Shown: in pieces, positions 1-7,839 of the stretch
Layout: each line of letters opens with the position of its first letter
Numbering within the stretch: position 1 is the stretch's first letter
NCBI GenBank assembly: GCA_035604685.1
Contig: DATNIB010000066.1
Location: 1 to 15,181, forward strand
DNA length: 15,181 bases
Source of the DNA: DATNIB01 sp035604685
Lineage (GTDB): Bacteria > Actinomycetota > Acidimicrobiia > Acidimicrobiales > RAAP-2
Direction: 5' to 3'
Position numbers and translations under genes: made by a program
Notes under the pieces: model-generated
What the model was told of the DNA's origin: nothing
Seen by the model: the letters and a program-made list of their open reading frames with translations, nothing else
Database searches by the model: none

Positions 1-2496
<2,496 letters not shown>

Positions 2497-2613
2497 GATG
2501 CGGCGGGCGCCGGGGAGAGAGTTCCCACGTGAAGAGCGTAATTCCGCCGCACCAGGATCGTGACCGGCTGCGCTCGGGGAGGCCCCGCCCCGGCGGGCGG
2601 CGGAGACCGAGCT

Positions 2614-2625
2614 CCTGAGCTCAGG
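2614..2625. promoter_or_regulatory. Perfect 12-bp palindrome upstream of copA
   Basis: CCTGAGCTCAGG equals its own reverse complement. It lies about 118 nt upstream of the copA start in a non-coding gap, so it may be a regulator binding site. No match to a known copper operator is recognised, and the distance from the start is large. Confidence 0.3.
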
Positions 2626-2679
2626 TGCTGGATCGACCGAGGAGGCTCCCGGGTCGGTCCAGCAGGTCGGACCGTTGAC

Positions 2680-2770
2680 CAGCCCTGGGGCACGATCGCC
2701 GTCGCGCCCGCGCCGAGCAGCGTCCCGTCCACCGTCGGGTTCATCCCGGACACGACGATCACCATCACCT
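2680..2770 (-). pseudogene. Possible remnant of a response-regulator receiver domain
   Basis: Read on the minus strand, this stretch encodes VMVIVVSGMNPTV followed by GAGATAIVPQG. This resembles the second half of a receiver domain, where a hydrophobic strand ending in S/T is followed by a helix, then an AGA-x-A-hydrophobic-V-x-K turn. The usual Lys is Gln here. There is no phospho-acceptor Asp half, because the upstream DNA is the acetyltransferase gene. The downstream reading is low-complexity Pro/Ala/Arg sequence to a stop at 2490. It is either a decayed fragment or chance. The frame differs from that of copA. Confidence 0.25.
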
Positions 2771-2805
2771 CGCGTGTGACTGCCGACGCGTTCGGGGCGA
2801 GTCGC

Positions 2806-3381
2806 CTAGGTACCGCCGCCCGACGGCCGCCCACGCCAGTCCTGGCGGGCCAGCCGGTAGAGGAGGTGGGGGCGAACGGGGTGGCCGACCGGGATCCGGG
2901 GGTGTTCGAAGTCGCCATTCGGGTCGCGGGTCATGCCCAGGTGGTCCATCACCCGGCGCGAGCGCAGGTTGGCCACGGTGGTCATGGCGACGATCTCGTC
3001 GAGGTCGAGTCCTTCGAAGCCGAAGGTGATCGCCGACACGGCGGCCTCAGTGGCGTAGCCCTGACCCCAGAACGGCCGGGCCAGTCGCCAACCCACCTCG
3101 ACCGCGGGGGCGAACGCGAGGTCCGCCGAGACCTGGTGGAGCCCGACGAACCCGATGAACGCGCCGCTCGCCCGCTCCTCGACGGCCCAGGGGCAGAACC
3201 CCCGTTCGGTGAGCTCGAGCGCGAACCTCGCGACCAGGTCGTCGCTCTCGGCCGTGGTCAACAGGGCCGGGAAGAACTCCATCACGGCCGGGTCGGCGTT
3301 CATCGCCGCGAACGGCGCCCGGTCCTCCTCCCGCCAGGCGCGGAGGGTGAGCCGTTCGGTCTCGAACGGGCTTCCGGCCAC
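2806..3381 (-). CDS. GNAT-family N-acetyltransferase, RimJ/RimL type
   Basis: Transfers an acetyl group from acetyl-CoA to an amine. Members of this branch modify N-terminal amino groups of proteins (RimJ/RimL) or small molecules; the substrate here is unknown. The 191-residue product opens with the branch-typical strand ETERLTLRAWREEDR. It has the acetyl-CoA loop near the middle (RPFWGQGYATEA, a Q/R-x-x-G-x-G/A variant) and ends with NLRSRRVMDHLGM, where Asn and the following helix form motif B. The start chosen is GTG at 3379-3381, immediately before the conserved domain. An in-frame GTG at 3459 would add 26 residues of low-complexity sequence that does not look like protein. No strong ribosome site precedes either. 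It is transcribed away from padR across a 150-nt gap, and copA follows 309 nt downstream. Confidence 0.88.
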   Translation of the reverse strand: MAGSPFETERLTLRAWREEDRAPFAAMNADPAVMEFFPALLTTAESDDLVARFALELTERGFCPWAVEERASGAFIGFVGLHQVSADLAFAPAVEVGWRLARPFWGQGYATEAAVSAITFGFEGLDLDEIVAMTTVANLRSRRVMDHLGMTRDPNGDFEHPRIPVGHPVRPHLLYRLARQDWRGRPSGGGT

Positions 3382-3501
3382 GGATGAAGGGTATCGAGCG
3401 GCCTCACCGCTGGTGGCGGTGGTCCTCGAGGGCGGCCCACGTGGAGATCTCGGCGACACGGGCCGGGTGGGGGTGCCGGCGATCCGCTACTACGCCTGGC
3501 A

Positions 3502-3522
3502 TAGCTACGTAGCACGTAGTAT
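3502..3522 (+). promoter_or_regulatory. Palindromic operator overlapping the padR promoter, probably autoregulatory
   Basis: The sequence contains a perfect 10-bp palindrome GCTACGTAGC (3504-3513), an overlapping dyad TACG-N5-CGTA (3506-3518), and a -10-like hexamer TAGTAT (3517-3522). Only nine bases separate the hexamer from the ATG at 3532, and no Shine-Dalgarno sequence is present, so the mRNA is probably leaderless. PadR proteins often bind inverted repeats over their own promoters, so autorepression is the natural inference. A -35 element is not obvious. Confidence 0.55.
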
Positions 3523-3531
3523 GGTGGCGCC

Positions 3532-3870
3532 ATGAGATCGCCCGACCCGTCAGCGGTCCTGCGCCGGCCGAACGACCCCCCGGTCCTCATCCTCACGAGC
3601 CTGGCCGCCGGGCCGAAGCACGGGCACGCCCTGGCCAAGGACATCGAGGCGTTCGCCGGGGTCGCCCTCGGTCCGGGCACCCTCTACGGCGCCATCACCC
3701 GCCTCGAAGAGCGCGGGCTCATCGAGGCGTTGGAGAGCGACGACCGCCGCCGCCCGTATCGGATCACGGCCGCCGGCGCCACCGTGCTCGCCGTGTCCGT
3801 CGCCGAGATGGGCCGGATCGCGGCCGTCGGGGCATCGCGCCTCGGCATCTCCCTCGGGACCCTCGCCTGA
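3532..3870 (+). CDS. PadR-family transcriptional regulator
   Basis: DNA-binding repressor of the short PadR class (112 residues). It has the winged-helix core: LILTSLAAGPKHGHALAKDI is the first helix and turn. GPGTLYGAITRLEERGLIEA is the recognition helix, whose G-T-L-Y-x-x-I-x-R-L-E-x-x-G pattern is diagnostic. It is followed by the wing DDRRRPYRITAAG. The C-terminal tail is short, as in PadR subfamily 2. Its TGA stop shares one base with the ATG of the next gene (TGATG), so the two are translationally coupled. In actinobacteria such PadR genes are often fused in operons to the membrane proteins or transporters they control, which fits here. The ligand is unknown. Confidence 0.93.
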   Translation: MRSPDPSAVLRRPNDPPVLILTSLAAGPKHGHALAKDIEAFAGVALGPGTLYGAITRLEERGLIEALESDDRRRPYRITAAGATVLAVSVAEMGRIAAVGASRLGISLGTLA

Positions 3871-4811
3871 TGACGGCGAGCGACGCGGCGCGGCTGCTTC
3901 GGTGGTATCCGGCGGCCTGGCGGGAGCGCTACGGCGACGAGCTGGTCGCCTTGATGGAGGACGAGCTGGGCGGCCGGGACACCTCGATCCGGTTCCGCCT
4001 GTCGATCGCGCTCGCCGGCCTGCGCGAGCGCGCCCACGGCGCCGGGATCGTCGGGAGGGGCGCATCGGCGGCCGAGCGGGCCCGGGCCGGCGCGCTGCTG
4101 GTGCTGTGCGCCTGGACGACGTTCGTGGTCGCCGGCGCCAGCTTCGCCAAGCTTTCCGAGCACTTCGACGCGGCGGTGCCGCGGGCCTCGCGGGGCCTTC
4201 CGGGGGGCGCCTACCGGCAGGTGCAGATCGTCTCGGTCGTGGCCGCGGCCCTGCTCGTGGTCGCCGGGTGCTGTGTGCTGCCGGCGTTCATGCGTTTCGT
4301 CCGCCGCGGCGGGTGGTCCCTCATCGCGCGAGCGGTCTGGCAGGCGACGGTGCCCAGCGCGGCGCTCGCCGTGGCCATCGTGCCGCTGGCCGCCTGGGCC
4401 CATCACCTCTCGTACGGGCAGCGCAACGGCACGGACGCCGCCTACAGCGCGGCGGTCGTCGCGGCGGCCGCGCTTCTCGTGGCGGTGCTGGGTCTGTGGA
4501 CGCGCGCGGCGGTCGTCGCCGGTCGACGGCTCGAGTTGGGTCGCGGCGTGCTGGCGGCCGTGTCGTCGCTCGCCATCGGGGTCGCCGCGTCGATGGTCGC
4601 CATGACCGTCGGCACCGCGATCTGGTGGGCGGTCATGGCCGAACATGCCCCGTGGTTCCTCCACGGCACGCCGGCGGGCAGCGGCGGCTCGCCCTTCAAC
4701 CCCCAGCTCGCGGCCACCATGGCGCTGATGGCGGCGTCGGTCGCGCTCGGTCAGTACGGCGTGGCTCGCATCGGCCGGTCCTGGCTGGAGCTGCGGCGGG
4801 CGACCCCCTAG
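3870..4811 (+). CDS. Six-helix membrane protein with N-terminal WYPxxWRERYGDE motif, PadR partner
   Basis: Function unknown. The 313-residue product begins with a cytoplasmic stretch containing LLRWYPAAWRERYGDELVAL (residues 9-28). This motif recurs at the N-terminus of actinobacterial membrane proteins encoded beside PadR genes. About six hydrophobic helices follow, near residues 72-92, 118-140, 155-178, 191-210, 228-256 and 280-299. A loop rich in Gly/Ser/Pro (265-278) precedes the last helix. There are no enzyme or ATP-binding motifs. It starts on the last base of the padR stop codon, so it is made together with its presumed regulator. A sensor or stress-induced integral membrane protein is possible; nothing in the sequence proves a transport role. 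Confidence 0.85.
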   Translation: MTASDAARLLRWYPAAWRERYGDELVALMEDELGGRDTSIRFRLSIALAGLRERAHGAGIVGRGASAAERARAGALLVLCAWTTFVVAGASFAKLSEHFDAAVPRASRGLPGGAYRQVQIVSVVAAALLVVAGCCVLPAFMRFVRRGGWSLIARAVWQATVPSAALAVAIVPLAAWAHHLSYGQRNGTDAAYSAAVVAAAALLVAVLGLWTRAAVVAGRRLELGRGVLAAVSSLAIGVAASMVAMTVGTAIWWAVMAEHAPWFLHGTPAGSGGSPFNPQLAATMALMAASVALGQYGVARIGRSWLELRRATP

Positions 4812-4870
4812 CGGACGTCCCCGCGGGCGGTAGTGTCGCTGGCCGTTCGTCCGCCGAGAGGCTTGCCGCG

Positions 4871-5635
4871 ATGGGGAAGGTCTACGAGAGCGTCGCCGAG
4901 GCCGTGGGCGACCTGGCCGAGGGGTCGTCCATGGCCGTCGGTGGCTTCGGGCTGTGCGGCGTCCCGACCGAGCTGATCGCGGCGGTGCATGCGGCCGGTG
5001 TGCGGGACCTGCGCGTTGTCTCCAACAACTGCGGTGTCGACCACTGGGGGCTTGGCGTCCTGCTGGCCGACGGCCGGATCAGCCGCGTCACGAGCTCCTA
5101 TGTCGGAGAGAACAAGGAGTTCGCCCGCCAGTACCTGGCCGGCGAGCTTGAGGTGGAGCTGATCCCCCAGGGGACGCTCGCCGAGCGCCTCCGGGCCGGT
5201 GGCTGCGGGATCCCGGCCTTCTTCACGCCGGCCGGCACCGGGACCCTGGTGGAGGAGGGCGGCCTCCCCTGGCGTTACCACCCAGACGGTTCGGTGGCCG
5301 TCTCGTCCCCGCCGCGCGAAGTGCGGACGTTCAACGGGCGTCGCTACCTGCTGGAGGAGTCCATCACGACGGACTTCGCGCTCGTGCGCGCCACCCGGGG
5401 CGACCGCGAGGGCAACCTCGTCTTCCATGAGTCGACGCGCAACTTCAACCCGTTGTGCGCCATGGCCGGCCGGATTGCCGTGGCCGAGGTGGAGGAGCTG
5501 GTCGAGTCCGGACAGCTCGACCCGGACCACGTGCACCTCCCGGGGATCTTCGTCCAGCGCATCGTGGCGGTCGGGGCCACCGAGAAGCAGATCGAGCGGG
5601 TGACGGTCCGTCCCCGGGAGGCGGAGGAACGATGA
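4871..5635 (+). CDS. scoA: 3-oxoacid CoA-transferase subunit A
   Basis: Alpha subunit of a heteromeric succinyl-CoA:3-oxoacid (acetoacetate) CoA-transferase, which moves CoA between succinyl-CoA and acetoacetate in ketone-body or polyhydroxybutyrate use. The 254-residue product shows the class I alpha-subunit signature MAVGGFGLCGVPTELI (21-36), then NNCGVDHWGLGVLL (52-65). It also has ENKEFARQYLAGELEVELIP (80-99) and GTLAERLRAGGCGIPAFFTP (101-120). The length is close to that of B. subtilis ScoA. The ATG at 4871 is preceded by GAGAGG about nine bases upstream; a much longer upstream extension in the same frame overlaps the membrane-protein gene and is rejected. It lies 59 nt after the membrane-protein gene, with a TAGTGT hexamer in between that could be its own -10, and overlaps scoB by 4 nt. 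Other acyl-CoA substrates are possible. Confidence 0.94.
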   Translation: MGKVYESVAEAVGDLAEGSSMAVGGFGLCGVPTELIAAVHAAGVRDLRVVSNNCGVDHWGLGVLLADGRISRVTSSYVGENKEFARQYLAGELEVELIPQGTLAERLRAGGCGIPAFFTPAGTGTLVEEGGLPWRYHPDGSVAVSSPPREVRTFNGRRYLLEESITTDFALVRATRGDREGNLVFHESTRNFNPLCAMAGRIAVAEVEELVESGQLDPDHVHLPGIFVQRIVAVGATEKQIERVTVRPREAEER

Positions 5636-6285
5636 GCCTCACCCGCGAGGAGCTGGCGGCCCGGGTCGCCCGGGAGCTGCGCGACGGCGAGTACGTGAAC
5701 CTCGGGATCGGCCTCCCCACCCTCGTGCCCAACTATCTCCCGGCCGGTGTCAACGTCGTGCTGCAGAGCGAGAACGGGATCCTGGGGGTCGGGCCCTACC
5801 CCTACGAGGGCGAGGAGGACGCCGATCTCGTGAACGCGGGGAAGGAGACCGTGACCGTCCTGCCCGGAGCGTCCTTCTTCGACTCGGCCCTCTCCTTCGG
5901 GATGATCCGGGGCGCCCACATCGACACGGCGATCCTGGGCGCTATGCAGGTCTCGGCCGAGGGTGACCTGGCCAACTGGATGATCCCCGGATCGATGGTG
6001 AAGGGGATGGGCGGCGCCATGGACCTGGTGCACGGCGCCGGCCGGGTCATCGTGATGATGGAGCACGCCACCAAGGACGGTGCCTGCAAGCTCGTGTCCC
6101 GGTGCACGCTGCCCTTGACCGGGCGCGCCGTGGTGCATCGCGTGATCACCGATCTGGCGGTGATCGACGTTGAGTCCGGCGGCCTCGTCCTGCGCGAGGT
6201 GGCGCCGGGCGTGACCGTCGAAGACGTACAGGCGCTGACCGAACCCGAGTTGCGCGTCCCGGCACCGCCGGTCTTCATTGTCTGA
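5632..6285 (+). CDS. scoB: 3-oxoacid CoA-transferase subunit B
   Basis: Beta subunit of the same CoA-transferase; it carries the catalytic glutamate that forms the enzyme-CoA thioester. The 217-residue protein has GEYVNLGIGLPTLVPNYLP (19-37) and the active-site motif QSENGILGVGP, where E47 is the predicted catalytic residue. It also has the downstream GAHIDTAILGAMQVSAEGDL segment and KGMGGAMDLVHGAGRVIVMM, all typical of ScoB/AtoA proteins. The start ATG overlaps the scoA stop (ATGA) and has a good GGAGG ribosome site inside the end of scoA, so the subunits are coupled and should be made in equal amounts. Length matches the family. Substrate preference (acetoacetate versus other 3-oxoacids) cannot be read from the sequence. 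Confidence 0.95.
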   Translation: MSLTREELAARVARELRDGEYVNLGIGLPTLVPNYLPAGVNVVLQSENGILGVGPYPYEGEEDADLVNAGKETVTVLPGASFFDSALSFGMIRGAHIDTAILGAMQVSAEGDLANWMIPGSMVKGMGGAMDLVHGAGRVIVMMEHATKDGACKLVSRCTLPLTGRAVVHRVITDLAVIDVESGGLVLREVAPGVTVEDVQALTEPELRVPAPPVFIV

Positions 6286-6414
6286 CCGCGCCCCGTCGCG
6301 CCGATGCGAGCACGTGGGCGCCTTTGGGGGCAGGCTCGGGCTACCGGCGCGGGGATGCGGCGTTCACGTCTTGCAGCAGCCTCACCGCGTGGCTGAGTTG
6401 CGATCCGCCAATTT

Positions 6415-7626
6415 TCAGTGCCAGCACGCCGTCGGCGCCGTGACCGAAAGGACCTCGTCGCCAGTGCTGGTGGCGAGCAGTTGGCGTGCATGTTCATCCG
6501 TGCCGAGGAGTTCGATCAAGTCCCCGATGTCCCTGTGCTCCTGTTCCGAGGCCCGGACAGCGCCGCTCGCCGGATCGACGCAGGCCAGCACACCCCCCTC
6601 GTTCTCGATCCAGAGGCTGCCCGACGCGTAGAGGGTCGAGGCGTCCATGGGCCAGCCGAAGACGTCATCCGGTGGTTCGTCTTGCCCCCGGCCCGGCGCG
6701 CCCAGGCCCGGCGGGGTGATCGCAGCGAGGTTGGCGGCACGGAGCAGCACGGTGGAACCCTCCATGCCCGTCCGGAACGAGGTGGCCACCCCGTCCGGGA
6801 GCGCCGTCAGGACCCCTCCGGCCACGGCCTCGGTCACGGGGCTGGTCGCCGACGTGGAGGCGAGCACGCGCCCATCGCTCGCGGCGCGTTCTTCGACCGC
6901 GGCGTCGACCATCTTGCCGTCGATGGTCGGGTAGGAGACCGACACGTAGAGGAGGCGGTCGGCTGGGTCGGTGGCCAGGCTGACGATGAAGCCCGAGGGC
7001 ACGGTGTCGGTCGACAGGACGGCGCCGCTGCGCACCTCCAGGTGGACGAGCGTCCTGCGGTAGCCGACCCAGACCGTTCCCCGGGGCCCCGGGGCCACGA
7101 GCGACGGGAGCCCAACGGCGTTCCCGGTCCCCGGCCGGGGAAGGGGTACCTGGCGCACGAGGCGCAGAGTGGTCGGGTCGATCTGGCACAACAGGGGTCC
7201 AGGCGGCTCGTTCCCCGGAGCGATGGAGCCGCTGACCCACAAGGAGCCGTCGGCCAGCGTCAGGGCGTCGGAGTACCCGCCCCCGAGACTAAACGTCGGG
7301 CCGTTGCGAGCCGAACCCCCCGTGAGGCGGAAGGCCTGGAGAACCTCGGGTCCCTCCGGGTACGGCTTCCCCGGTACCAGCCCGTACGCCGACCGGGTGG
7401 CGGGGTCCAATACCTGCACCATGGCCCTCTTGACGAGGACCTTGGAGTGCCACGGTCCGGGTGCGCCGCCGGTGCCCGAGGAGAGGGGCATCGGGGACAC
7501 CGGGGACCGGACGACGCAACCGTTGATCTGCGCTGGCCCGTTGGTGGCGTCGGCCGAAACGGTTGGAGCCACGAGCGCGGCCATGGTCAAGCTCACTAGC
7601 GCGACGTTGAGTGTTAGTCCCTGCAT
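6415..7626 (-). CDS. Secreted propeller-like protein of unknown function
   Basis: Not a recognised family. The chosen ATG (7624-7626) has a strong GAGGGGG ribosome site and yields 403 residues. The N-terminus is a hydrophobic segment (about 4-23) ending VSA-DA, which looks like a signal peptide, although it lacks the usual leading Lys/Arg. A GTG start at 7692 would add an n-region with K and R, so a longer leader is possible. The mature part has repeated strand-rich units: DGSLWVSGSIAPG, RGTVWVGYRRTLVHLEV, and GSLWIENEGGVLACVDPASG. Each has a W-V/I after Gly and a 'value of X along a scale' style strand, as in PQQ/YVTN/Vgb-type beta-propellers. Four cysteines (one near residue 33, one in LLCQIDP, one in LACVDPA, one in TACWH) could form two disulfides. 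No catalytic motif is seen. It lies 213 nt downstream of mgtA on the same strand. Confidence 0.72.
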   Translation of the reverse strand: MQGLTLNVALVSLTMAALVAPTVSADATNGPAQINGCVVRSPVSPMPLSSGTGGAPGPWHSKVLVKRAMVQVLDPATRSAYGLVPGKPYPEGPEVLQAFRLTGGSARNGPTFSLGGGYSDALTLADGSLWVSGSIAPGNEPPGPLLCQIDPTTLRLVRQVPLPRPGTGNAVGLPSLVAPGPRGTVWVGYRRTLVHLEVRSGAVLSTDTVPSGFIVSLATDPADRLLYVSVSYPTIDGKMVDAAVEERAASDGRVLASTSATSPVTEAVAGGVLTALPDGVATSFRTGMEGSTVLLRAANLAAITPPGLGAPGRGQDEPPDDVFGWPMDASTLYASGSLWIENEGGVLACVDPASGAVRASEQEHRDIGDLIELLGTDEHARQLLATSTGDEVLSVTAPTACWH

Positions 7627-7693
7627 CGTCCCCCTCTTGAGGCCGGCTCGATAGGCATTCGGCGCGACTCGCAACAGGCCCAGGGTGCTCACC

Positions 7694-7720
7694 GACAGGC
7701 GGCTCGGACATCGGCCTGTC
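7694..7720. repeat. Inverted repeat between mgtA and the secreted-protein gene
   Basis: GACAGGC and GCCTGTC are perfect 7-base arms around a 13-base loop. The repeat sits in the gap after mgtA, overlapping the possible upstream GTG start (7690-7692) of the secreted protein. No T-run follows in either direction, so it is more likely an operator or a weak RNA hairpin than an intrinsic terminator. Confidence 0.3.
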
Positions 7721-7839
7721 TTCAGCAACCAGCCTGATCCAGTGCCATTAGGGATTGCGAAGGATCTTGTGCTCGCCCAGCCGACGCCACCCCACCGGAC
7801 CGGTCGGTCATGCACCCGAGAAGCAACGAACCAGCTCGA

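Larger units (their letters stand above)
2497..2805. other. Non-coding stretch upstream of copA
   Basis: This 309-nt gap separates copA from the end of the acetyltransferase gene. Both lie on the minus strand, so the copA promoter should be here. It contains a perfect 12-bp palindrome (2614-2625) and a short stretch on the minus strand that reads like part of a receiver domain (about 2680-2770). I could not identify a -35/-10 pair or a CsoR- or CueR-type operator with confidence. The copA frame remains open through it, but has no usable start codon above 2496. Confidence 0.6.

Noticed and set aside
3382..3459. A longer N-terminus for the acetyltransferase from GTG 3459
   Set aside because: The extra 26 residues are Ser/Pro/Arg-rich and precede the domain start; the GTG at 3381 fits family length.
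3902..4870. A long in-frame N-terminal extension of scoA
   Set aside because: It overlaps the membrane-protein gene in another frame and is Arg/Gly-rich. The scoA homology begins at the ATG at 4871, which has a ribosome site.
6286..6414. Terminator or small gene between the convergent scoB and secreted-protein genes
   Set aside because: I saw only scattered GC-rich partial repeats, no convincing stem with a T-run, and no coding signal in these 129 nt.
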